Shown: piece by piece, positions 47,729 to 60,287 of the stretch
Layout of the letters: each line of letters starts with the position of its first letter
Numbering within the stretch: position 1 is the stretch's first letter
From: Desmodesmus armatus
Taxonomy: Eukaryota > Chlorophyta > Chlorophyceae > Sphaeropleales > Scenedesmaceae
NCBI GenBank assembly: GCA_007449985.2
Contig: VIIQ02000555.1
Coordinates: forward strand, 1,093,207-1,157,206
Direction of reading: 5' to 3'
DNA: 64,000 nt
Program-made: the position numbers and the translations under genes
The notes under the pieces: model-generated
Seen by the model: the letters and a program-made list of their open reading frames with translations, nothing else
Databases searched by the model: none
What the model was told of the DNA's origin: nothing

Positions 47729-50700
47729 GTCTTGCAGTGCCGGCACAGCCGCGGGAGGTGACAGGGCCCTCCGGTGAGCTGCAGCTGGTGACCGCTGCTG
47801 CTGCTGCTGCTGCTGCTGCTTGGCAGCCTTCGGCAATGCTGCTGCTGCCGCACTAGCCGGTGCTGCCACTGCTGCTGGTGACGGCGGTGGCGGAGGCAAT
47901 GGCATGTCAACTGCCTGCCGTCCAGGCTGTGCAGCAGCAGCAGCGGCAGCGGCAGGACTGGGCGCGTCAGCAGGCCAGGGTACAGCTGCTGCCGCCGCAA
48001 AGGGACTCTTGCTGCTGCCTGGCTGCCGCTGCTGCTGCCTCTGCTCCTGCTTTGTGGCTTTCCTGCTCGCTGCAGCAGCAGCACGTGCAGCACCTGCACT
48101 CGTCGCGGCAACATCACCCACACTATGAGCGGGGGCAGTAGCAGCCTGTGTGCTGGCAGCAGCAGAGGCAGCAGCCCCAGCAGCAGCAGCACGTGCAGCA
48201 GCTGCAAGCGTCGTGGCACCTTTGCCTTCAGCAGAGACAGCAGCAGCTGCTGACGGACTCATTGTGCAACTACTCTTGTCCACCTGCTGCCTAGCTGCAG
48301 GAGGTGGCGGCGGCGGCGGTGGCGATGCTGCTGCTGCTGCTGCTGCGGGTGGGGGTGCTGCTGCGGGTGCGGGTGCTGCTGCTGGTGCCGCTGGTGCTGC
48401 TGCTGGGACTGTGGGTGTGGCTGGCTTCTGCTGCTGCTTGTTGCCGGGCCGCTTGGCCTCACTGAGCTGGGCAACACCCAGCCTTGCTGTCCTGGCAGGT
48501 ACCTTGTTCACGTTGACATTCAGCTTGAAGCTGAGACCTGGGAGGGACCGTGTGATCTTGGGGTTGCTGGCCAGGACAGGGACACGCCGGGAGGACGTGG
48601 CACCAGCAGCAGCACCACCAGCAGCAGCAGCACCTGCACCGGCGGCATCTGCCTTGGGTGTTGCTGCTTTTGCAGCATCAGCTGCCGCACCCGCGCCACC
48701 TGCACTTGGTGTTGCTGTGTAAGCAGCAGCAGCAGCAGCTCCTGCTGTTGCAGGCCTTGCAGCAGCACCTGGCGCAGCAACTGCGCTAGGTTTAGCTGCA
48801 ACAGCAGCACCGGCACCTGCTGCTGCATCAGTATCTCTGCGGGAGGGGGCAGTGCAGCTGTTGGGCTCCTGTTTGATGCGCACCCCTGCCCTGCTGCTGC
48901 TGCCCCCGATGCCTGGTGCAATCACTGCCGTGGGCCTCCCTCCCATGCTGCTGCTAGGTGAGTAGGGTGGCGATGGCGGCGGTGACGCCCGCTGTTTCGA
49001 TTGCTCGGCAACTACTGCTGCTGCTGCTGCGGATGTTCCCTTTGCAGCAGTGGCACCAGCCACCTGCTCTGCTGAGGTGCCCTGCTCCCTCACTACTGCT
49101 GCTGCTGCTGGCGGTGCTGGTGTTACAATCTGCTTGGGCCGCTCGCTGTCCCACCTTGACTTCCTTCCTGTTGTGGTAGCAGGCATCCCACCTGACCCCG
49201 ACCCCTGACACCAGACCCCTGATGCTGGCCCAGCCCCAGCACCTGCCTTGCTAGCAGCCACAGGTGATGCAGCTGCCCTCACACCTGAGCTCCCACCATG
49301 ACACTGGGCCCCAGGTGCTTGTGCCGCTTGAATATGACCTGCCTTGCCAGCAGCCAGAGGGGATGGCACAACTGCCGAACCCGCCGCCGCTGCTGCTGGT
49401 GGCGCCATCTCTGTTACTGCTGCTGCTGGCGTCGGTTGTGGTGTCTTCTGCGGTGTCCCACCTGCTGCTGTGTGCCCTGCCGGGCTGCCAGTAGTGCCTA
49501 CACCTGCCGCTGCTGTCACACCGACACCTGCTGCAGCAGATGGTGGCGGTGGTGGTGGTGGTGGTGCTGTCTCCTTGTGTGGAGTTGACGGCACGATGTG
49601 CTCGCAATGGCCGTGGTGAGCCCTGGGAGGGGCCCCGCTCCTGTCCACAACTGCCTCGGCTGCTGGCACTGACCTGTCTGCTGCTGCTGCTGCTGCCGCC
49701 ACCCCCGCCACTTGTGCATTTGTCACCGCTGGTGCAGTTGCTGCAGTGCCTGCAGCTGCTGCTGGTGGTGGGCGCACTGCTGTAGGTCGCCCTCCCATGC
49801 TGTTGCTGGGTGAGTAGGGTGGCGACGGCGGCGGCACCCCCTGCTGCTCACCCTGCTCACCATCCCCACTCCCTAAGTCATCCATATCCATGTCCTGAGA
49901 CTGTGTCGTTTTCAACCCTCCTACCCCTCCTGCTGGTGCCGCTGCCGCTGTTGTTGAAGGCAGTGGTGGGGGTGCTGGAGGTGGCACTGGAGGGGGCAGG
50001 GGTGGGGGTACCCCTGGGGGGCTCACAGTCCCCAGCCCTGACCCTAGCCCTGTTGATGCCTGCCACATTGCTGCCTGTGGTGACATGATACCATCAGCTG
50101 AGGCTGCAGCTTGTGCCTGTGGCGCTGGTGGTGGCAGTGGGGGTGGCCAGGGTGGCGGCACAGGGGGCCGCACAGCCCCAGCAGCCCACCAAGCACTGCC
50201 TTGGGCCCCTGCTGCTGCTGCTGCTGCTGTGGGGTCCATGTGCAAGTACGCCAGGTGATTAGGGTCACCCCACCCCATCATTTGGGGTGGCCCTGCAGCT
50301 GCCCAGCTGCAGGCTCCTGCTGCTGCTGCTGGGGCCAATGGCGGCGGGGGCGGCAGTGGCGGCTGCACAAAGCCTGCAGGTGCTGCCGGTGAGCCAGCAG
50401 CAGCAGCAGCAGCAGCAGCAACAGGCGAGAGCACAGGTGGGGGACAGGGCGGCGGGACGGCCTGCCAGGGGGGTGGCACGGGAGAGGGCACCCCTCCTGC
50501 TCCTGGTGCTGCCCCTGCTGCTGCTGCTGCTGTGTGTGCAGGAGGTGGGCCTGGAGGTGGCCTGGGTCCAGGCACAGCCCCCACTGGTGCTGCCTGGGGG
50601 TACCCGGCAGCGTACCCCCCCGCACTGTTGCTGTCTAGGTACCAACCCTGTGCTGCTGCTGCTGGTGGTGCTGCTGGTTGGTAGTTGTCTGCGCCCCACT

Positions 50701-52126
50701 GCCAGTTGTTGTAAGCAGCTGTCAGCTGGTGCTGCATCAGCTCTGGTGGCACTGGCACAAGAGGTGTCGCTGCTGGCACTGCTGCTGGTGTCACTCCCAG
50801 TGACACTGCTGCCGGCGGTGCTGCTAAAGGCGGCATAGCTGCTGCTGCCACTGCTGCTGGCGCAACGGTTGCTGGCAGTGCTGCCTGTATATTGCTGGCA
50901 GCAGGCTGGTGCTGTTGCTGCTGTAGCTGCTCCAGCAGCATCCTCTGTTGCTGCTGGAGCTGCTCCAGCAGCTGCTGCTGTTGCTGCTGCTGCTGCTTGA
51001 GGTCAGCTAAGGAGCCTACCGTGCTGGTGCTGGACACTCCTGCATCACTGCTGCCGGCACGGGCCGCTTCAGCAGCAGCAGCAGCAGCAGCAGCGGCGGC
51101 GGCTGCGGCACCCTTACTGCTGACTTCGACACCATCACCAGCAGCAACAGTAGGGTCAGCGGCTGGCCGCTGCTGCTTCTGCTGCTGCTGGCCCAGCGGT
51201 TGCGGCTGAGATGTGAAGGCAACCTCACAACAGGCTGGCGATTGCTGCTGCTGCTGGCTCTTTTGCTGCTCCTGCTGCTGCTTCTGCTGGTCAGCAGGGG
51301 TCTTGCTGCCAGGTGGCACGGCAGCAGCCTGTAGGGCCTGTGGGGTGGCAGTGGTGCCCCCACTGGAGGCCTGCTGCTGCTGCTGCTGCTGCAGCATCAA
51401 CCTGAAGCGGGGGTCACGCGTCCTGCGGCTAGCAGGCAGCTGCGAAGGCAGCAGGGATGCACTTGACCCTTGCTGCTGCTGCTGCTGCTTGTGGGGGCTC
51501 TGCACCTGCACCTGCAGCTGCTGCTGCTGCTGCCCTGGCACGGCACCTGCTGTCCTGCTGCCCAGCTGCTGCTGTTGAGGCAGTTGAGGCTCTGCTGCTG
51601 CCTGCTGCTGCTGCTGGTGACCGACGGGTGCTGCAGGGGTCCCTTTGCTATCACAGTGCGGCTGCAGGTGCTGTTGCTTTGATTGCCGCTGCACCCCGGC
51701 ACCAGCAGCAGCCTCAGCACCAGCAACAGTGTCACCACTCCCTGCTGCTGCTGGTGAGATTCCTGCTGCCTGTACTGCTGCGGCAGCTGTTGCAGCTGGT
51801 GATTCATCAGCTTGCTGCTGCTTTGTGCCTGAGCCAGCAGCACTGCAGCTGCCACTGTTTTGCTGCTGCTGTTGCTGCTGCTGCTGCGGCTGCGCCTGTT
51901 GTCGTGCTGCGCTACGCTGTGCTGCCGCAATGATGAGAGCCCTCCTGGGGTCCCTACTGCGGCTGACGGCCCCTGCTGACAAAGCGGACAGCTGGCTGCT
52001 TGCTGGCGCAGCGGGCACCACAAGCCTGCTAGCCTCCTGCTGCTGCTGCTGCTGGAGGGGGCCCTTGGGGTGCAAGCTATCAGCAGCAGCAGACGTAGCT
52101 GTACCAGCATCTGCATCAGCAGCGCC

Positions 52127-52164
<38 letters not shown>

Positions 52165-52792
52165 AGTGTGTCCTTGCTGCCACCAGCTTGGCAGGTGCAA
52201 TGTGCTCCCCACTAGAGGCAGGTGAGCTAGGGGGCTCCTGATCCTGATCACCATCATCACCTGAACCCTCATGGTCCCACCAGCTCCCCCTACCCTGCTG
52301 CTGCTGCTGCTGCTGCCGCTGTTGTGCGGGTACCAGCCCAGGCCTTTTGGGTGGTCGGCCACGCCTGCGGGGCAGGTGCTGCTGCTGCTGCTGCCAGTCA
52401 GGGTCCTGCCGCTGCTCCTGCTGCTGCTGCTGGTGGCGCTGGGACCGCCGGTGAACAGGCAGCAGCGGCGGCTGACGTGGCTTGGCAGCAGTCTGCACCT
52501 GCTGCTGCTGCTGCTGGTGGGGTTGCTGTGTTTCAGGCTGCTCCGCGTGCTGCAGGTGCTGCTGGTGTGGACTGTCCTCCTGGTCCATGTTGTTGTCGCT
52601 GTCATCGTCATTACTGGGCATGTGTTTGAAGTTCTTGCTGACCCAGTCCCACACCACCTGCTCCAGCTGCTTGATGAGGGTCTTGCGCTGCTTGCGTACA
52701 GTGGTGGTGCGCACCCACTTGCCCTCAGGGACCAAGATGCCCTCGTCGATCATCAACAGCAGCAGCTCTGCACCAGCAGCAGGGCAAGAACG

Positions 52793-52829
<37 letters not shown>

Positions 52830-55800
52830 CAAGGCAGGGAGTCAGTAGGGCAAGCCAAGGTGTTGAGCTCAAGCTGAGGGCATCTTGGGTGGTTCATCAT
52901 TCCCCAGACATACATCATGGCTGGCATATTGGGATGTATGTGTGCTGGTTTCAGGCCATGTTGGTGTGTCAGCACACCTTCGCATGTCCCTGGCAGGGTG
53001 TGTCCCTGCTTGTGCAGCTCCTCCAGTGTCTCAACAGCCTTCAGACCAACCTGCTGGTTGGGGTTGGGGAACGCCAGCCAGTCACCTACAGCAACAGCAA
53101 CACATGACACATACAGAGCAGCAGCAACAGCAGCAGGGGGATAGCGGAGGTTGATGAGCCAATAGGAGTTCAGCTGTTTGTATGTTGCTGCTGGTAGTCG
53201 GGCGGGAGGTGGTCAGGCAGGGGCCAAATGCCATGAATCTGTGCCGCAGGCTTGTAAGAACATGCGGCGGGCAGCAGTGGCGGAGAGCAGCCATGTTGCT
53301 GTGGTTGCAGCGTGTGCGTCTATAGGTGTGCTGCAGAGGTTTGGGATCCTGGAACCCGCCCAGCAATGCTGATCATGCTGAGCATGATGTCAGTCCCCTT
53401 GTGTCATGATTGGTCATGCCGCCTCACCTTGGCCTGAGTATCGCAGTGGACTGACTGCCAGGTTGTACTCAACAGCAGCAGCAGCAGCAGAAGGGGATTG
53501 AGGTTCAGGCGCCACGTCAGCACCATTGCCGTCTTCATCACCAACACCCTGCTGGTCATCTGTAGCCCCTGCTGCTGCTACTGCTGCTGCTGCAGCATCA
53601 GCATCAGCCCCAGCATCACCACCCTGCTGCTCAGAGTCTGTTGAAGCAGCAGGTGCTGCTCGATCGCCAGCAGCACCAGCAGCAGCAGCAGCAGCAGCAG
53701 GACTGGGTGTAGCATGCAGCCTGTCGACGTCGTCTGCTGCTGCTGTAAGAGCTGCATGACTCCTGCTGGCCCTTCGAGCAGCAAGGGCAGTGGTAATGCC
53801 CTGCTGGCTGACAGCTGCAGCAGCAGCGGCAGCTTCAGCAGCAGCAGTGGCGCTATGTTTGTGCTGCTGCTGCTGTCTGTCATGGTCATGCTCATCCAGC
53901 TCTGCAGCCCCCTGCAGGGCCCCCCTGCGCCGCTTTCGTGGGGACGGGTGGGAGCCATCTGGGCTGTCAGCAGCAGGTGGGACGGCAGCAATGGCTGGCA
54001 TGCTGTCTGCCTGCTGCTGCTGCTGCTGCTGCGGCATGTGTAGGCCTTTATGTTCCTGCAGCTGCAGCAGCACAGCAGCATGTTCCTCCTCCTCAGGCTG
54101 CTGCTGCTGCTGCTGGGGGTGCCGCCTGGGTCGCTTGCGTGAGGGCAGCTGTGTCTGCTCTTCTGGCATGTCTGTGTCTGCATGTGGCAGGGACTGGCTG
54201 CAGGGCTGCTTGACAGGCCCAGGTGCAGCAGCAGCAGCAGCAGCAGCATCAGATTCAGGTGCTGGTGGTGCTGTTGAAGCCTGCAGCTGGGTGGCTGTGT
54301 GATCAGGCCCTCCTGACCTTGTGGTGCTGGCCCGCTGTGTCTGCTGCCTGTCCGGCTGCTGTGCTGCTTGGCTCCTCAGCTGCCTGTGAGGGGGAGGGGG
54401 AGGCGCAGCTGCTTGCACGCACCCCTCCACACCTTCACCTGCAGCAGCACCAGCAGCAGCAGCAGCAGCCGGTGCGGCCTCATTTGCTGCTGGCACTTGC
54501 TGCTGCCCCTGCTCCTGCGACAGCTGCTGCTGCTCGGGCTGCTCCTGGATTTGCTGCTGTTGCTGCTGCGTGCCCTTGTGTGCCTTGCTTCGTGTCACCC
54601 TTGTGGCAGCTCCAGCAGGGGGTGGTGCAGCATTGCCGCTGGACTGCTGCTGCTGCTGCTGCTGCGGAGCATTGTCAGCAGGGTGTTGTTCTTGTGCCGC
54701 TTCTGTTCCTGTCAGTGTGGCCCCAGCTGCTGTTACTGCCTGTGCTGCTGCTGGTGCTGGTGTGAATGCTGCCTGTAACGCTGCTGCAGGGCGTGTCCTG
54801 TCCTGCTGGCTCTTGTCAGCAGCAGTTGTGTTGTTGATGTGCTGTGGTACCACTGGCGGTTGGCTGCTGCCGCTGATGCTGGGGTGCTCCAGCGTTATTG
54901 CACTGGGTGCAGCGCAGGGCTGTAGGCCTGCAGGGGTTCAAAGACAACACCACAGGAAAGAAGTGTATGAGTATACCACATATGTGTTTGCTTACACTCT
55001 GAGCGGGAAACGACAGACTTTTCACACCAGCAGGGACGACCTGCGCCTGCAGAGCGTTGATGCTGTTGCCCACAGTGGCCACCGTGCCATGGACCCTGCG
55101 TGCTGATAGTTGTCCATAATGAAGCTGGCAAGACTGCTGCTGCTGCTGCTGCTGCCTGCTGCTCAGACTTCTAGTCAGTCCCAGTAGGACTGAACCCATG
55201 GTCACCCTGTGCTCACAGCAGCCGCCAGCCACAACTGTGCAACTGTGCAGTGGGGCCCCCTGCTGCATCAGTGCTGGTGGTGTGGGAGAGGGCGGGGCAT
55301 GACCACATTTGCCAAGGGGAGAGTAATGCATTGTGTGTAGCAAAAGGACTGACAGTACAGGTCAGGGTGCCTACCTGTCAGTGGCACTGGGCTGGGCTGC
55401 CCAGCACACTGCTGCTTGGGTGACGGCTGCTCTCCCAGCTGACTGGCCTGCATGTTTTGGGGGGCCTCATGCTCCTGGCTCAGTTGAGGCTGCTTCTTAC
55501 CCACCAGCTGCTGCTGCTGCTGCAGCAGCGGTGCTGCCTCCTGCTGCTGCAGCTGTGCAGCTTCCTGCTGCTGCTGCTGCTCCTGCAGGGGTTCTACCTG
55601 CTGCTGTTCAGGCTGAAGTTCAGGGTAGCGGCGTCGCCTCTTGCCCCAGCGCAGCGGAAAATCCGCCTGATTGTCATCTGGGGGGCAGCAGCCGTCACTG
55701 TCGGCTGCAAGGGGCTGCGGCGGCTGCGACGGCTGCTTGCGGCGGCTGCTGCGACGGCTGGGGCTGGTGCAAGCTTCTTGTGGGGCCTGACAGGGCAGCT

Positions 55801-57599
55801 TGCTGCCGTGATCTGCAAGCCAGGGCACAAACAAACACGGGGCATGAGACCATAACAATCAACACAGCAGCACGGTGTACGTACATCCATGAATGTTGTA
55901 CGAGCCTGAATTGGGTACAGCGCATGCAGCTGTTGGTGTCAGAAGCAAGCCAAGCATTGCCAGTTCCATAGCGTGCAACCGTGAGTGTGCAAAATCAGGC
56001 TGTGCCACCATCTGAAAGCTAGGCTGCATGGCTCAATGAAAATGATGTAGAGGTGTGGCTGCTCTTGATAGGGAGGCGTCACACTTGGAAATGCACACTC
56101 GACAGAAACTATGAAGCAAAGACACGAGATGCCTGCCCCGTCTTGTGTTTTGGCCTTGTTTTTGCAAGTCAAAGCTTTGCTGCCTGTTACTGGTCACTGC
56201 CTGAAAGTGCCATGACTGCAACCTGCCAAGTAGCGACACTGCCACAATGCAAACTGCTTGACATACCTGATAGTTTGCCATTGATGTGCTGCGGCGGCCG
56301 TTGCTGCTGCTGCTTTCGCTGCGGCACCAGCTGTGGCTGTAGGACTCTCTGGCCCCCACCCTCCCACCCACCACCTGACACACCACCCATGTCCACGGGA
56401 CAAGCAACCTGCTGCCACGGCAGCGGGGAACTGCTCAGCTGCTGCTGCTGCTGCCATAGCATCTGCTGTTGCTGCTGGTACAGGTGCTGCTGCAACAGCT
56501 CGTGTTCCTGCTGCTGCTGCAGGTGCTCCAACACCGCCTGTTGCTGCAGCGACTGCTGTGTGTCCCTGTGCACCACGTGGTTCGACCCCCCTAACGCACC
56601 ATCTGCCGCTGCTGCTGCTGGTGCCGCTGCTGCTGGTGGCGCTGTTGCTGAGTGCGGTGCAGTAGCCAGCAGGCACTTGATTTCACTACACAGGGCCTGC
56701 AGGCCTTCCAGGCGCTCCTGTGGAGCCGCTGTCATGAGCGCTGCTGCTGCCGGCAGCAACTCCTTTGGCAAGGCATTCAGCTCTGCAGGCAAGCAGCACC
56801 CCTGTGGCTGCGCACACCCTACCCCCACTGACCTTGGCGGCCTACTGCTGCCAACACCACCAGCACCACCAGCAGCAGCAGCAGCAGCAGCGGTCACATC
56901 CTGCAGCAGCAGTGCTGTGGGTGAGGCCTGCAGCAGCCGGGGGGAAGCAGCTGCCAGGTGCAGGTGCTCTTGAAACGGCTGGTGACCCCGGGGGTCCTGC
57001 GGCATGCACTCAACACCCTGCCAGGCCTGTTGCTGCTGCTGCTGCTGCCAGGGCTGCTGCTGCTGCTGCTGCTGGTGGTGGTAGGCGAGGTGGTTCTGCT
57101 TATTCTGGAAAGGCTGTTGAAGGGGCTGCTGCCCCATAGACTCCTCATCCAGCGAGCCCCAAGAACACCTGTTGGCAGCAGCAGCAGCAGGTGCCCTGCC
57201 TGCTGTTCCTGCAGGCGGCGGCAGCGCAGCACCATTGCCAGCAGCCATGCAACCGTTGGCAGCGGGGGAGGGGCCCCCGGGACCACTCACCCCCACGGCC
57301 GACCGCCGCGTGACAGAAGGCTGTGGGAATGAGGCCGCTGCTTGCTGCTGCTGCTGCTTCTGGGGCGCTGCTGCGTCACCATCTTGCCTGCTCAGCCGGT
57401 GCCCTGCTGGCGCTACTGCTGCTGCTGCTGCTGCTGGGTCCTGCCCTGCCTGACTGTTTGGCGGGCTGCACATGTCCAACACATCCAGGGCCAGTGGCAA
57501 GCTGAAGCTGAGCAGCACACCGGCAGCAACCACACCCCTGGGGGAGGGCCGGCCTTCTGCTGCGGCATCCTGGGCTGTGGGCATCTGCAAGGGGTGCAT
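44954..57599 (-). CDS. Giant disordered nuclear-type protein, unknown family
   Basis: Exons 57599-56267, 55812-55375, 54927-53428, 53085-52978 and 52767-44954 join in phase 1 throughout and sum to 3,731 codons with stop. Most of the protein is Ala, Gln, Pro and Ser low complexity. Ordered-looking parts: LNALPKELLPAAAALM...LQALCSEIKCLL in exon 1; LAVSPLRYSGQGDWLAFPNP, VGLKAVETLEELHKQG, EELLLLMIDEGILVPEGKW and KTLIKQLEQVVWDWVSKNF across exons 3-5; and a C-terminal coiled coil (RARVSQLQQQLSS...ALDLIAARQGQL). Basic stretches (GKRRRRYP, GRKRRLTG) suggest nuclear import. Short motifs include RDPR, a GRKSRWDSERP string like U2AF-homology-ligand motifs, and seven K-[YF]-[DS]-[IM]-x-R units. A role in RNA processing or transcription is inferred. 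The start is uncertain: CCCCTTGCAG just before the second Met could be an acceptor, putting the true start further upstream. Confidence 0.65.
45791..46826 (-). repeat. Three-copy tandem repeat of about 360-370 bp inside the giant gene
   Basis: Copies begin at about 45791, 46161 and 46521 with GCTCCTGCGCTCAGCAGAG. Copies 1 and 2 are nearly identical; differences cluster in the CAG/GCA triplet run and a few single bases, and the third has diverged in its second half. Each copy encodes one unit with KYDMQRPGHC, an alanine-rich linker, RPSRAAERPGSADG and SPRCASPPRSACRAAES. The frame is kept through all three. Confidence 0.9.
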
Positions 57600-58737
57600 T
57601 GCAGAAGTGCTGTCTCAGCCCGTGCAGCTGCGGCCTACCACTGCACAGGCTGGCTCCTGGACGTGTGCTGCAAGCCGGCTGCTGCAAGCAGGGTGTGGGC
57701 CTGCAAACGCACCAAGTGTGTTATAGCAGGAAACTCATGTGAGGGTTTCACAGTAGGGGTGGTGTCAACAGGTGCCTGACCTGCAGGTGGTCATCATGTT
57801 GTGCAAGTGTCATGGGTTGTTGAGGGTTGACGGACCGTTGAAATGTCTCAAGATACTGAGCAGGCACGTGCATCGTGCTTGTGAAGTAGTTATCAGCGCC
57901 TGAACATTTTCTAGCACTTGCAGCGCTAATGCACATGTGTCATACTGCATTAGCTTAGGGTGCAGCTGTGTACAAGCTGGCGCCAGGTGCTGCCTGCAGC
58001 AGAATGGTGCCCAGCTGAAGAGTGAAGGGCGTCAACACCAGCATGTAAGTACTCTTTCTTGATTCATGAGCATCCGACAGGCAATGGCCTGCTGAAACAG
58101 AACACTGACATGTGAAGCCATACCTGTGTGCTGCTGCAGTTGCATCGTGGCCAAGCGCATCATATGTGCCTTTGCCACCCGTACATATCAATGAATAACT
58201 GTCAGCGAAAACAAAGGCAGCACGTGGGGCTTAACTCTGACGTCCAGCTGCAACCACCTTCTCGTGTGCCTCCCCTCCCCGAAGATTATTCGAGCTGCTA
58301 CACGCGTACGGGCTGTCACTAGGAGCACAAAGAACGCAATGCGCACTAGGGGGAGAGCGGATGCATGATGACACCATTTTCGGTCCAGGTCAACACACAG
58401 GTCGCAAGTGGGTCCAACACACAACCCACACGAAGCTCAACTGCTATCTTGTACTACAGCCATCAACATGTTGAAGCTCAACTTTCGAAGGCGATCAGTG
58501 TAGCCCTGATCGTACTCGGCGGGCCAGTCTGGTGAGCTGTCCCGCAGGCCATGAGTGCCGGAGTGCAACAGGAGGAGCATGGGTGATATACATAGAACAG
58601 CTTGCAAATAAGTATTGTGAGGCCTGAGGGCCAACAGAAGCACCTTCGGCGCTGGGAGGCGACTGGCCTCTGTCTTGCTGGCTACATATGTAGTGACGCA
58701 GTAGAACACTGACCTGCTCAGATTGCTGCTAGGGGTG
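57600..58737. other. Region between the giant gene and the retroelement
   Basis: This should hold the promoter and any additional 5' exon of the giant gene. I see no defensible coding exon, RNA gene or terminal repeat of the retroelement; the homology to reverse transcriptase stops abruptly at about 58738. Confidence 0.4.
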
Positions 58738-59666
58738 TACACCACATGATAACGTCATCGACGAACGGCGCCGCACAGTGAGACAAACCAGCTGCTGCCA
58801 GCTCCTTCTCCATAACCCGCTGGAAAATTGCCGTGGCGTTCACGTGACCAAAACACAGCCGCGTGTAGGTCAGTCGCTTGCCACTGTCGGGTGCGTGGAA
58901 GGCCACGTGCTGCTGCGCCTCTTCGCTCAGGTTGAGCTGCCAAAAGCCCGCTCTAAAGTCCGCCTTGACCAAGAATTTGTGCCCCTAATTCGCCTAAACA
59001 GTTCTTCCGGTAGTGGCAGGCCGTAACTGTCCACCACTGTGTTGCCGTTGACGTTGCGCAGGTCGATGCAGAACCGCTTGTCGGTCCAGCTACCGTCGGG
59101 TGCTCGCTTCATAGGCAACGTGATAGCTGAAGCATGCGGACAGGTCGTTGGAATTTCTTTTACGATGCCCGCATCCAGCATCTCCTGCACCTTCTCCTTG
59201 GCAAACTTCACCTCCTCTTCTGTGTAGCGTCTGGGTGCGCTCCACATACGTTTGGAGGGATCGATCAGTTTGAAGTCAGCTACGTCCCTGTGTAGCCAGG
59301 CAAGTCCTGCAGACTGTAAGCAAATGCCCCTCGCTCCTCCAACAGCATCTGCACCAGCTGGTCCATTTGTGCAGGCGATGCATCTGGGTGGTTGCCCAAG
59401 ATCCATTTGCCCTCATCGTGCACTGTCCATCTGGCGTCATGCACATCTTCTGTTGCGCCATCGGGCCCAAGTTGGTCCAGAGCTGCTGGGTCGGCCTGGT
59501 ACCACTTCACTTGGCCAGAATCATGCTCTGCTGTAGCAGCGAAACCTACTGCAATGCAGGTTGGCAAGCTCCTGCTGCAGCAAGTGCATGTTGAGGTGTG
59601 GTGGGACGCCATGTGGCAGGGGAAAGTAGCCAGCTTGCAGTGCTGATCCAGTGGCTGCTGCCCCAA
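58738..59666 (-). pseudogene. Reverse transcriptase fragment of the retrotransposon, frameshifted
   Basis: Recognisable blocks on the minus strand are GAFAYSLQDLPGYTG, RYTEEEVKFAKEKVQEML, RFCIDLRNVNG, YGLPLPEELF, KADFRAGFWQLNLSEE, LTYTRLCFGHVNA and FVDDVIMW, the conserved series from finger to palm of Ty3/gypsy enzymes. The frame changes near 59285 and near 58965, so no single product spans the domain. The coding signal ends about 20 residues early in the palm, and thumb, RNase H and integrase are missing. Confidence 0.85.
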
Positions 59667-59729
59667 TGCTGTTGGTAACCTGCATTGCTGCTGTGGAGCA
59701 CAGCACTGAGAAGAAACAGAGTAGGCACA

Positions 59730-60287
59730 TCAGCACTGTGCGCGCAGTGATGACCTTGCCAGAGTGACGCACTGTGGCGACCACAGAGACCTTTGTTTGC
59801 GGTGCGTCCTGCTCTGCCGTCGGTTGCAAGCCAGGCCTGGCCTGGGCCCTCTGTTGTGCCGACGCTTGCGTGCGCGCCGTGTGTCGCCAAGGTTGTTAGT
59901 GGGCACAGGTTCTGCCACATTATACTCCCTTGCGCGCATGGGGTTGCCTGGGCGCACTGCTGCTCCCGCCATGCTGACCAATCCACGCATGATCTTTGAG
60001 GGGTACTTCCTCAGCGGCAAGTCCACAAAGAAGTGGAACATGCCTAGCAGCAGCAGCACCATGTGTGTCGTGATCCAGCTGATGCCCGGCAGCAGCTGAC
60101 CAGCAGCCTTGGACCAGTCAAAGCCCCATAGCTTGCCTGCTGGCTCCTCCAGTGGCTGCTGTGCTTCTGCCTGCTCCTGCTCCTGCTCCTGCTGTTGCTG
60201 CTGCTGCTGCCGCCCCCTGCCCTTGCGGCCGCGCCCACGCCGGCGCCTGCGCTTGTTGTGCTCACCCCAGTTTGTTGTTGCAGCCAA
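59730..60287 (-). pseudogene. Retroelement linker ORF with basic and hydrophobic segments
   Basis: Between protease and reverse transcriptase lies an open frame with a strongly basic start (HNKRRRRRGRGRKGRGRQ), a polyQ/E run, a hydrophobic stretch (ISWITTHMVLLLLGMFHFF) and a basic end. It overlaps the end of the preceding ORF in another frame. I cannot assign a domain; it may be a decayed part of pol or a lineage-specific insertion. Confidence 0.4.

Noticed and set aside
52271..53107. + strand open frame of 278 codons with hydrophobic Leu runs
   Set aside because: The Leu runs are CTG repeats, i.e. antisense polyQ of the giant gene; it also reads across two of that gene's splice junctions.
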